From positions 14,389,001 through 14,453,000 of the forward strand of contig CM055318.2 in assembly GCA_029255685.2 (NCBI GenBank): 64,000 nt of DNA, read 5' to 3'. Made by a program: the position numbers and the translations under genes. Origin of the DNA: Silene conica. Its lineage: Eukaryota > Streptophyta > Magnoliopsida > Caryophyllales > Caryophyllaceae. The notes beneath the pieces were generated by a model that was not told the DNA's origin, ran no database searches, and saw only the letters and a program-made list of their open reading frames with translations. Positions 56,023-64,000 of this stretch are shown here, piece by piece. Numbering within the stretch: position 1 is the first letter of the stretch; every line of letters begins with the position of its first letter.

Positions 56023-57099
56023 GGTTAATTGAAGGATAAGGTGATGAGGGAATAAAAGGGGGTTTTGATTTGAGAGAGTTTGGTGAAGTTTGAGGGAGTA
56101 TTTGAGGGTAAAGGATGAATGGAGAGGAGAAAATAAGGAAGGATGAAGAAGAAATGAAGGGAAATGGTAGGGAAATGAGGTAGAAATGAGAAAGAAAAGA
56201 GGGGTATCGAGATTTAATTCACGCGACAGACGACTCTCAGCCGGTCTGGGACCGGCCGCCGGTCGACCGGCTGAGAGTGAGGGTTTCAAAAATTTTTGAT
56301 TTTTTCGATCTTTTTTTCAAAGGGCTTTGATTATGAGCCGGCGGACCGGCCGCCGGCCTACCGGCTCAAAATCAGGTCTTCAATTTCCACTTCTCCTCTT
56401 CTTCTTTTCTTACTCACAAAAACACTCCCAGCCGGCGGACCGGCTGCCGGCCTACCGGCTGTGAGTCCAACTCCTTCTTCTTTTCTTCGGATCCTTCACA
56501 TACAAAAACACTCCCAGCCGGCGGACCGGCTGCCGGCCGACCGGCTGGGGTTCCCTTCTCCTTGCTTTTTTCTTCAAGTATGTTCACACATTCCTGATTC
56601 TCAGCCGGTGGACCGGCTGCCGGCTTACAGGCTGGGAATCATTTCTCCTTGTAATTTGATTTTTGAATAAAGAACTCGCCTTCTTAGCCGGTGGACCGGC
56701 TGCCGGTTAGGTACAGGCTGGGGATGCAAAATCTGAAATCTGTCCAAATAAACTATCAAAAACGGAAATGTGCCCAGGTCCTCCCAGCCGGTATGGTACC
56801 GTCGGCCGGTGGGCCGGCTGAGAGTACCTGTACACTATTTCGAGAAATAATTTAATTTGAACATAAAAATCAACTTTGCCTACAACGGTTACGCCAATAA
56901 TCCTCCGACTATACCCATGAATCTTCCACAAACAAGCAACAAACATATCCAAACATCTCATGCAACCTAAAAATTAAACTAAAACCGAACTAATAAAGAA
57001 ACTAACATGTAAACTAGATGAACTAAAGAGAACTAATACTTACAACCGGTGGTTGTTGAGTGACTCCACCAAACCTTTCATGATCAAACTTCCTTGAAA
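56023..57099 (-). promoter_or_regulatory. Pol-env intergenic region with hairpin array; possible internal promoter
   Basis: Reading the minus strand toward the ORF: seven CAGCCGG-type units (56830 to 56233), an AATTAAAT at about 56212-56219, then about 190 bases of pyrimidine-rich leader (CTCTTTTCTTTCTC, CCTTCATTTCTTCTTC) up to the ATG at 56022. The order array, TATA-like sequence, leader mirrors the LTR promoter at 63317-63390. Promoter function is inferred. Confidence 0.5.
56233..56830. repeat. Seven CAGCCGG/AGCCGG inverted-repeat units between pol and env ORFs
   Basis: Units at about 56233-56277, 56329-56373, 56424-56466, 56511-56551, 56596-56640, 56679-56727 and 56775-56830. Flanks match locally: CTCTCAG/CTGAGAG, GATTATGAG/CTCAAAATC, ACTCCCAG/CTGTGAGT, GATTCTCAG/CTGGGAATC, CAGGTCCTCCCAG/CTGAGAGTACCTG. 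The core AGCCGGNGGACCGGC-TGCCGG is constant. Confidence 0.88.
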
Positions 57100-60000
57100 T
57101 TAATCCTCCTCGGGGAGTGGGTCCCCGAGGTCAACAACTTCGACGGTGCCTTTGGAGTCTCCTTCATAATAGCGCTTAATCCGATGCCCGTTGACTTTGA
57201 AGGTGCCACCGCCTTCACTCCAAAGCTCAAAGGCCCCATGAGGAGAAATATCCATCACTTTGAAGGGCCCGGACCACCGTGATCTAAGCTTCCCGGGAAA
57301 GTTCTTGACTCTAGAATTGAAGAGGAGAACAAGGTCTCCTACGGTCACATCTTTCTTCACTAGCTTGGCATCATGCCACTTCTTCGTTTGCTCCTTATAG
57401 AGTTTTGAACTCTCATAAGCTTCATATCTAAGCTCCTCGAGCTCACTCATTTGAAAGAACCTTTTCTCCCCGGCCATGTCTAAATTGAAGTTCATCTCCT
57501 TCAAGGCCCACCAAGCCTTGTGCTCAAGCTCCACCGGGAGGTGGCATGCTTTCCCGTACACAAGCTTGTATGGGGTCATTCCTATAGGAGTTTTGTAGGC
57601 CGTCCGCAAAGCCCATAGCACATCGTTCAATTTTTGGGACCAATCTTTCCGGTTCTTTTGCACCACCTTCTCTAGAATAGCTTTGACTTGACGATTTGAA
57701 ACCTCCACTTGCCCACTAGTTTGAGGATGGTAGGCAAGTGCTACCTTGTGGGTCACTCCATAGGAGGCTAGGAGGGCTTTGAAAGTATGTTTCCGGAAGT
57801 GAGAACCTCCGTCACTTATCACTATTCGGGGTACACCAAAACGGGGAAAGATGATGGTCTTGAAGAGCTTTACCACTACCTTGGAGTCATTGGTGGGGGA
57901 GGCAACCGCCTCAATCCATTTCGAGACATAATCCACGGCTACTAAGATGTACTCATTCCCGCATGAATTGGGGAAAGGTCCCATGAAGTCAATCCCCCAA
58001 CAATCGAACAACTCAATCTCCAAGATGGTTTTTAGGGGCATCTCATTCCTTTTACCGATGTTGCCCGACCTTTGACAAGCATCACAAGATCTAACAACAT
58101 CGTGAATGTCTTTGAACATTGAAGGCCAAAAGAATCCTCCTTGAAGAACCTTGGCTATAGTCCGTGAAGCCGCCAAGTGCCCTCCATAGGCGGAGTTGTG
58201 AAGCCTATCAACAATTTCGAGCCCCTCTTCCTTTGATACACATCTCCTCAAGAGCCCATCCCCACACTTCTTGAAAAGGTAGGGATCATCCCAAAAATAT
58301 CTCTTAGCATCAACCTTCAACTTTCTCCTTTCTCTTGCTTCCAACTCCTCCGGGATAAAGCCATTAACAAGATAATTGGCAATATCCGCAAACCAAGGCA
58401 ACTTATTGCCTATTGCCATCAAACTATCCTCACGCAACCATTCATTGATTGGGCCATCTCTATCATGCAAACCATGATCCTCAAAAGTTAATCTAGACAA
58501 GTGGTCCGCAACCACATTCTCCGACCCCGACTTGTCTCTTATCTCTAGATCAAACTCTTGGAGTAAAAGAACCCATCTCAAGAGTCTTGGCTTGGCATCT
58601 TTCTTCAACATTAATTGCCTCAAAGCGGTGTGATCGGAGTACACCACCACTTTAGATCCCATGAGATATTGCCGAAACTTCTCAATGGCATGCACGATTG
58701 CCAACATCTCCTTTTCGGTTGTGGAATACTTTGCTTGAGTTGAATCAAGAGTCTTGCTTGAATAGTATATCACGTGGTGTTTCCTATCCACAACTTGACC
58801 TAGGACCGCTCCTACCGCGTAGTCGGATGCGTCACACATAATCTCAAAAGGCAATCCCCAATCCGGAGCACGAATAATAGGAGCCGTCACAAGTGCTTCT
58901 TTGATCCTAGCAAAGGCTTCAAGACAATCATTAGTAAACAAAAAGGGAGCATCCTTGAGAAGAAGAGAAGTCAATGGCTTGGCAATTTTGGAAAAATCTT
59001 TGATAAAACGCCGGTAAAAGCCGGCATGTCCAAGAAAACTCCTCACCCCTTTCACATTTGTGGGGGGTGACAAGTTCTCAATGACCGCCACTTTTGCACC
59101 ATCAACTTCTATGCCCCTCTTGGACACTATGTGACCGAGCACAATCCCCTCCTCTACCATGAAATGGCATTTCTCCCAATTTAGGACAAGATTGTGCTCC
59201 TCACATCTTTTCAATACATTCACAAGATTAGAAAGCCCTAGGTCAAATGAATCACCATGAACACTAAAATCGTCCATAAAAACCTCCATAGATTTCTCAA
59301 GGAAATCGGCAAAGATGGCCATCATGCACCTTTGAAAGGTGCCGGGTGCATTACACAACCCGAATGGCATCCGCCGATAAGCATACACACCTTGGGGGCA
59401 TGTAAAAGTTGTTTTCTCTTGGTCTTCCGGGTGAATAGGTATTTGAAAAAACCCGGAATAACCGTCAAGAAAACAATAGTACGAATGCCCCGCAAGCCTC
59501 TCTAGCATTTGATCAATGAAGGGGATTGGGAAATGGTCTTTGAGAGTTGCCGCATTCAACTTACGGTAATCGATGCACATCCTCCAACCGGTCACCGGAC
59601 GAGTCGGTAAGAGGGTCCCATCCTCTTGTGTAACCAATGTTACACCCCCCTTCTTGGGGACAACATGGACGGGGCTCACCCACCGACTATCCGTGATCTC
59701 ATATATGATTCCGGCCTCAAGCAATTTAAGGACTTCACTCTTCACTACATCCGCCATTTTCGGATTCAATCTCCTTTGACCTTCCACTCTAGGTCGACTC
59801 CCTTCCTCTAGAATTATTCTATGCATGCAAAGGTTCGGGCTTAGCCCCTTGATGTCATCAAGGCTATACCCCAATGAGCTCCTATGATCCTTTAAAGTTG
59901 AAATGAGTTTGGATTCTTGTTGCTCATTGAGGTTGGCATTGATGATCACCGGGTAAGCCTCTCCCTCCCCAAGAAAGGCATACTTGAGGGAGGGAGGAAG

Positions 60001-62238
60001 GGTTTTGAGTTGTACCTTTGGAGGGAGCATTCCCTCCACCTTCTCAACTTCTTCATCTTCAAGCTCAATGTCCTCATCCATTTCCTTGTCCTCACTAGTT
60101 GTGATGCCACATAATTGTTCCATGTGGCCTTCCTCCTCTTCTTCCATCTCTACCATCTCCCTTACCACTTGCTCCACAATGTCCAATGTAAATGCCTCAT
60201 CATGCTTTGGACCTTTCATCATAGTAGGTAGATTAAACTCAATTTTGTCATCCCCAACTCTAAAGGTGAGCCGCCCATTCTTAACGTCTATCAAGACGCC
60301 TCCGGTAGCCAAGAAAGGCCTACCAAGGATGATGGGAGTGTGGCTATCCTCCGGAATGTCAAGGACAACAAAATCGGCGGGAATCAAATGCTTACCCACT
60401 TTGACGGGTACATCCTCAAGCACTCCCAAAGGGCGCTTGACGGACCTATCCGCCAATTGGAGGGTGATACTTGTAGGAACTAAATCATTCAAACCAATTC
60501 TTTTTGCAACTTTTAAAGGAAGCACACTTACACTAGCTCCCAAATCACAAAGGGCACGAGAGATTGGAATGCCACCAACTATGCAAGGGATAGAGAAACT
60601 CCCCGGATCACCAAGTTTCTTTGGCTCCTTTTGGAGGAGAAGTGCACTACACTCCTCCCTCATAGCCATTACTTCTTGGTCACCCAAGGTTCTCTTGCCC
60701 GACAAAATTTCTTTTAAGAATTTGGAATAAGTTGGCATATTCAATACCACCTCCGTAAAGGGAAGAGTCACTTCAAGTTTTTCAATCATTTTACAAAAAT
60801 TTGTGAACTTGAGGTTCTCCTTTCCCTTCAAAGCCCTTGAAGGATAAGGCAAACTAGTTGGTTGAGGGTTAGATAGTACCTTGGTGGGTGTTGGTTTGCT
60901 TGTTACCTTAGTAGTTGGTTGTGGAACCAACTCCTCTTGTCTAGCATCCACCTCCTCCAAGATAACTTCATCTTCTTTCTCCTCATAAGGGAGGTCCTCC
61001 ACATAAAAGTCATCATCCCTTGAATTGCCACCATCAACTTCTTTTCCTTTGTCTTTCACAAGTTCCAAGATAGGCTCCTCTTCTCCATAGTTGTAGTCTT
61101 TGTACGGGTCTTCTAGCTCCGTTCCACTTCTCAAAATCACCGCATGTGCTTGGTGATTGTGTGATGCATCCTTGGAACTTTGACCTTGGGCAAGGAAGCC
61201 GCCCGGTGGCCTTTGTGGATTGGCTAGAGCTTGAGAGGCAACTCGAGCCTCCATTTCCCGTATCTCCCTTTGGTTGGCACTCTTCAAATTAGCCATCTCT
61301 TGGGTATGAGTTGCTTGCATGTTCTTGACAAGCTTCAATAACTCACCCACTTGGGAATCACTAGTATCTTGGTGAGGTGCATTGGTGAGGGGCAAGGGGA
61401 ATCCATAATCATTCCTTGCACCCCCACCTTGAGAGTTGCCCTTCGGAACTTGATTGTTGAAGTTTTGGCCTTGATTGTTTGGTGGAAAGTTTTGGTTGAA
61501 ATTTTGATTGTAATTTGGGTTGTTGGGATTTTGTGGATTGTGGTTGTAGTTGGTTTGATTTTGATTGGGGTTGTTTTGAAATGGTGGTGGATTGAAGCTT
61601 TGGTTTTGGTGTTGGTTGTAGTTTGGGTTGTTGTTGAAATTTGGATTGAAATTTTGTGGATTTTGGTTGTTTTGGAAATTGGGGTTGAAGTTTGGATCAT
61701 TGAAACCTTGTTGAAAGCCTTGATTGGCTTGATTGGATTGGTTGCCTTGGTAGAAATTGTTGTTGTTGAAATTGTTCCTTGGATTGAAGTTTCCACCCCT
61801 TGGTTGAAAACCGGGGGGATTTTGCCCTTGAGGTTGTTGAATTTGATGAGGATTCAACACATTGGTGCTCTTGTAACTCATATAAGGACTACCTCTAATC
61901 CCTTGGTGATAGTAGTTTGAATTGGGGTTGAAAGTATTTTGGTTTCTAGGATTGTTGAATGCTTGAAAAGCATACAATTCTTCCTCACTTCCACTTCCCT
62001 CAATTGAGTTGTTTGCACAAACTTCAAATGTGTGCCCACTTCCTCCGCATAAATCACATGTTGCAACACTATTTACTTGGTACATCCCCGGGACATTGTT
62101 CTTGGTTTCTTTGCTAGTGGAGCCCTTTGTCAATTCCTCCAATTTCTTGGTTAGCATATCCAACTTGGCGTTGGTTTCTTCGTTTGCCTTTAGCATTGCG
62201 GGGATTATCATTCCATTCCATCCGATCGCCCTTGACAA
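57100..62238 (-). CDS. Athila gag(C-terminal)-pol polyprotein, 1712 codons open
   Basis: One frame with no stop. Residues 1 to about 18 come from the inverted 3' UTR, not from gag; the Retrotrans_gag domain is missing. Seen: zinc knuckle CX2CX4HX4C at 61-74; Asn/Gln-rich region about 95-265; protease [10 protein letters not shown] at 565-574; reverse transcriptase with FMDD at 987-990; RNase H from CDAS at 1135; integrase HHCC finger (His1347, His1354, Cys1385, Cys1388); DDE triad Asp1417, Asp1476, Glu1512. This protein would provide processing, reverse transcription and integration. With no capsid domain, leader or primer site of its own, this copy cannot complete a cycle alone, yet the enzyme domains are intact. 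The start codon at 62238 exists only because of the rearrangement. Confidence 0.93.
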   Translation of the reverse strand: MSRAIGWNGMIIPAMLKANEETNAKLDMLTKKLEELTKGSTSKETKNNVPGMYQVNSVATCDLCGGSGHTFEVCANNSIEGSGSEEELYAFQAFNNPRNQNTFNPNSNYYHQGIRGSPYMSYKSTNVLNPHQIQQPQGQNPPGFQPRGGNFNPRNNFNNNNFYQGNQSNQANQGFQQGFNDPNFNPNFQNNQNPQNFNPNFNNNPNYNQHQNQSFNPPPFQNNPNQNQTNYNHNPQNPNNPNYNQNFNQNFPPNNQGQNFNNQVPKGNSQGGGARNDYGFPLPLTNAPHQDTSDSQVGELLKLVKNMQATHTQEMANLKSANQREIREMEARVASQALANPQRPPGGFLAQGQSSKDASHNHQAHAVILRSGTELEDPYKDYNYGEEEPILELVKDKGKEVDGGNSRDDDFYVEDLPYEEKEDEVILEEVDARQEELVPQPTTKVTSKPTPTKVLSNPQPTSLPYPSRALKGKENLKFTNFCKMIEKLEVTLPFTEVVLNMPTYSKFLKEILSGKRTLGDQEVMAMREECSALLLQKEPKKLGDPGSFSIPCIVGGIPISRALCDLGASVSVLPLKVAKRIGLNDLVPTSITLQLADRSVKRPLGVLEDVPVKVGKHLIPADFVVLDIPEDSHTPIILGRPFLATGGVLIDVKNGRLTFRVGDDKIEFNLPTMMKGPKHDEAFTLDIVEQVVREMVEMEEEEEGHMEQLCGITTSEDKEMDEDIELEDEEVEKVEGMLPPKVQLKTLPPSLKYAFLGEGEAYPVIINANLNEQQESKLISTLKDHRSSLGYSLDDIKGLSPNLCMHRIILEEGSRPRVEGQRRLNPKMADVVKSEVLKLLEAGIIYEITDSRWVSPVHVVPKKGGVTLVTQEDGTLLPTRPVTGWRMCIDYRKLNAATLKDHFPIPFIDQMLERLAGHSYYCFLDGYSGFFQIPIHPEDQEKTTFTCPQGVYAYRRMPFGLCNAPGTFQRCMMAIFADFLEKSMEVFMDDFSVHGDSFDLGLSNLVNVLKRCEEHNLVLNWEKCHFMVEEGIVLGHIVSKRGIEVDGAKVAVIENLSPPTNVKGVRSFLGHAGFYRRFIKDFSKIAKPLTSLLLKDAPFLFTNDCLEAFARIKEALVTAPIIRAPDWGLPFEIMCDASDYAVGAVLGQVVDRKHHVIYYSSKTLDSTQAKYSTTEKEMLAIVHAIEKFRQYLMGSKVVVYSDHTALRQLMLKKDAKPRLLRWVLLLQEFDLEIRDKSGSENVVADHLSRLTFEDHGLHDRDGPINEWLREDSLMAIGNKLPWFADIANYLVNGFIPEELEARERRKLKVDAKRYFWDDPYLFKKCGDGLLRRCVSKEEGLEIVDRLHNSAYGGHLAASRTIAKVLQGGFFWPSMFKDIHDVVRSCDACQRSGNIGKRNEMPLKTILEIELFDCWGIDFMGPFPNSCGNEYILVAVDYVSKWIEAVASPTNDSKVVVKLFKTIIFPRFGVPRIVISDGGSHFRKHTFKALLASYGVTHKVALAYHPQTSGQVEVSNRQVKAILEKVVQKNRKDWSQKLNDVLWALRTAYKTPIGMTPYKLVYGKACHLPVELEHKAWWALKEMNFNLDMAGEKRFFQMSELEELRYEAYESSKLYKEQTKKWHDAKLVKKDVTVGDLVLLFNSRVKNFPGKLRSRWSGPFKVMDISPHGAFELWSEGGGTFKVNGHRIKRYYEGDSKGTVEVVDLGDPLPEED

Positions 62239-62663
62239 AAGTATTTGGATAACGGTTATGAAAGTAGCCTAGTTTAGCATGATTTGGCGGTGTTTTGTTG
62301 TCATCCTTCTTGCCTTAGTGACTTGTAGAATTAATATTTGTGAAGGAGTTTACGACTTTGAATTTGTTCTCTTTTAGTTGTTTTCCACCGCTTAAATGAG
62401 GCAAGCGGTTTTCTTTCTTTTCCGATGCATGTTGTTTGTCTATACGTGTTTTGTTTTTACTTGTTTGCATCAAAAGTTTTGTAGCAAGACCTTACTTGCC
62501 TTACAATAGGGCATTCTCCCTCATGAATGTCAAATTGTGAGTTGAAAGGGCTACGGGTGTAGCTAAACCCGATTCGGCTTATAGTTAGCTTAGTTAGTTG
62601 TTTCTTTGTTTTTAATAAGGGTTATATAGTTCGTTGATCTCTTACTCGAGGACGAGTAAGGTT

Positions 62664-62679
62664 TAAGTGTGGGGAATTC
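62664..62679 (+). other. Polypurine tract in the inverted arm
   Basis: TAAGTGTGGGGAATTC directly before TGATGAGCTCC at 62680, now on the plus strand. Confidence 0.85.
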
Positions 62680-64000
62680 TGATGAGCTCCATTTTGGTCG
62701 TCATTTCCTTTACATTTTCTTTGTTTTCGGTCACGATTCGACCTCGATTTGCGTATCTTTAGGTGTTTTTACGTCCGTTGCCTCGTATATTCCTATTCGA
62801 TCCAATTTTTGTAGGTATTACGGCGTGGGCGAATAAACGGGTGAAATCGAGCCGGATTTAGAACGATTTATGAAGAAATGTGGAAGAATTGTGGAGGAGG
62901 CCTCCCAGGCCCACCCAGCCGGTCTCCAACCGGCGGCCGGTCTGCCGGCCGGTAGCCTTGACCAAGATTTCAAACAAAATGTGAAGAATTTTCCAGCCCC
63001 TTAAGAAAAGCCTCCCAGCCGGTGGCCTACCGGCAGCCGGCCAGCCGGCTGGGATGACTGTTCCATACTTAGCCAATTCTCGTAAGTTGAAGAAAATGCA
63101 AATGTGGGCAGATTCGTGAAAAAGGGCTCCCAGCCGGTGGCCTACCGGCAGCCGGTCCACCGGCTGAGGGTACTTGTACATTGAAGGAAAAAGAGGAAAA
63201 GTCAGATTGAAGAAACCAGCCTTCCAGCCGGTGCCAGACCGGCAGCCGGCCGGTCGGCTGAGAAGCAAGCTCACTTTGAAGAATTTCGAAGAAAAGTTCA
63301 GAAGTCCAAATTTGGACTCTCAGCCGGTCACAGACCGGCAGCCGGTCGACCGGCTGAGAGGCCTTTTTCGTATTTCCGCACTCTATATAAACCCGCACTT
63401 GTGTAGACTTAAGGACGTTACTTTTTACACACTTTTCTAGGGTTTGGCACTGTTCCATTGTTCTATACTTAGACTCAAAAAACTCTCTTAATATTTTAAT
63501 CCTCTTTAGATCTTAGTTTAATCTTTCAATTTTAGTTAATCCTTTCTTAGTGATTCTCTTAGCTTTGTTCTTGGGCAATTTTAGAAGATTCTTATTGGGT
63601 TGTAATTTGAGGGTTTGAGAGAATCCTCCAAGTTGTAATCCAAGTTCCTTGCTTTTTCCTTATTATTGGTATAATCTTCTTCATCTCTACTTTATCTTTG
63701 CATTTCCTTTAAGTTTTGTTTGTTTAATTGTTTACTCTTGCTTAATCCAACATGTCTAGCAATTCCTCATCATTTGTTTACATACTTATGTTAGCCATGT
63801 GTGAGTAGTTCCCCTACTAGGGTTAGGGGTGTGCTTTGGTTTGTTGTTAGCTATGAATCTTGCTTAGGGTTATGATTTGGTTCTCTTCTTTGCTAGGTTT
63901 TCATTTATGCATGTTGCATGTTTGATGAAATGTCACAACGATGGTTGGACATGATTCTCATTGTTGTTGGCCTTTGATGATAGTCTAGGGCTTTCGCGGA
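62680..64000 (+). repeat. Inverted copy of the Athila 3' LTR (truncated by the window end)
   Basis: Starts TGATGAGCTCC. Five CAGCCGG-type units at about 62912-62955, 63012-63055, 63127-63170, 63220-63265 and 63317-63360, then TATATAA at 63384-63390. About 95 bp longer than its left partner up to this point because of the extra unit at 63220. Confidence 0.9.
63384..63390 (+). promoter_or_regulatory. Putative TATA box of the inverted Athila LTR
   Basis: CTCTATATAAACCC lies 23 bp after the last hairpin unit. The same arrangement is present in the left LTR at about 51306-51313. Confidence 0.6.

Larger units (their letters stand above)
40498..64000 (-). mobile_element. Outer Athila-like element, 3' part, carrying nested elements
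   Basis: The 3' LTR (40498-42126), polypurine tract (42127-42141) and 3' UTR are visible on the minus strand. The UTR is split by the CACTA element and ends at 50308, where the inner Athila begins. The UTR matches that of the inner Athila: for example 50225-50307 resembles 52725-52801, and CCCTTTCAACTCACAATTTG occurs at about 49550 and 52047. Coding regions and the 5' LTR should lie right of the window. Confidence 0.8.
50309..64000 (-). mobile_element. Inner Athila-like element, chimeric, with outward-facing LTRs
   Basis: Left to right: a minus-oriented 3' LTR (50309-51923), tract, 3' UTR, env-position ORF, gag-pol ORF, then from 62183 an inverted 3' UTR, a plus-oriented polypurine tract (about 62664-62679) and a plus-oriented LTR from 62680 to the window end. 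The 5' LTR, primer site and 5' half of gag expected on the right are absent. Segments 62183-64000 and 52420-50697 are inverted repeats of each other. By comparison with the left LTR, the right LTR should end near 64390. Confidence 0.85.
62183..64000 (+). repeat. Right arm of the large inverted repeat (3' UTR plus LTR, plus orientation)
   Basis: Inverted relative to 50697-52420. The left boundary is at TTTGCC (62183), shared by the two sequences at the junction. The 3' UTR part (62183-62679) is nearly identical to its partner; the LTR part shows more differences, concentrated in and around the hairpin units. The arm continues past the window end. Confidence 0.9.

Noticed and set aside
59984..60730. 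A plus-strand ORF of 248 codons
   Set aside because: Antisense shadow of the protease region of the gag-pol ORF.
61351..61920. A hydrophobic Val/Ile-rich plus-strand ORF of 189 codons
   Set aside because: Antisense of the Asn/Gln-rich region of the Athila gag-pol ORF; AAT/AAC repeats read as Ile/Val on the other strand.
62858..63458. Pro/Gly/Arg-rich ORFs around the hairpin units, also at 51299-51934, 56296-56670 and 19072-19335
   Set aside because: They result from reading the GC-rich hairpin units and are not consistent between copies.

Overview
The window is a block of nuclear DNA from a flowering plant, probably a eudicot. The evidence is plant-type LTR retrotransposons primed by initiator tRNA-Met or tRNA-Asp, CACTA, hAT and Stowaway transposons, an intronless CYP96A-type P450 with AT-rich codons, and no bacterial-style gene packing. 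The species cannot be named from the sequence. Only one locus looks like a host gene, the P450 remnant at 22165-23706. Nearly everything else is nested mobile DNA, and many insertions can be resolved to the base by their target-site duplications (TSDs).

Left nest (1-21166). A minus-strand Ty3/gypsy element with a recognisable gag but no pol has its 5' LTR at 17613-21166 and the visible part of its 3' LTR at 2710-4195. An Athila-like element (5' LTR 1151-2709, tRNA-Asp primer site, leader ORF 58-1110) is inserted in that 3' LTR and runs off the left edge. A Ty1/copia element (5739-16446, minus strand) interrupts gag. A solo LTR of a third family (10928-13448, TSD TAAGC) interrupts the copia gag.

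Middle (21167-28756). A CYP96A-type P450 is broken by one stop codon directly after its haem-binding motif. Four hAT-type miniature elements with exact 8-bp TSDs follow, one inside another and one carrying a Stowaway MITE and a TA microsatellite. A plus-strand Tork-type copia remnant (LTR plus RT/RNase H) ends this part.

Right nest (28757-64000). The 3' half of a CACTA element abuts a minus-strand Tork-type copia pseudogene. That pseudogene is split by a complete, young, coding-free LTR element (LARD-like, 30945-39912, TSD GACAC). Its 5' LTR is in turn split by an outer Athila-like element (3' LTR 40498-42126). The outer Athila carries a complete CACTA transposon (42253-49518, TSD TAA; transposase gene broken, second gene apparently intact) and an inner Athila-like element (50309 to beyond 64000). 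The inner Athila keeps a 1712-codon open gag-pol frame and an env-position ORF. Its 5' end is replaced by an inverted copy of a 3' UTR plus 3' LTR, so the element is a chimera with outward-facing LTRs.

The most unusual signal is in the LTRs and UTRs. Arrays of short inverted-repeat units keep a constant core while their flanking arms differ from unit to unit yet stay complementary. The clearest is ten units at 18339-18902. A second class (cores CAGCCGG...CCGGCTG and GGTCGACC) occurs in at least four distinct elements, including just upstream of the TATA box of the inner Athila LTR and again upstream of its env-position ORF.
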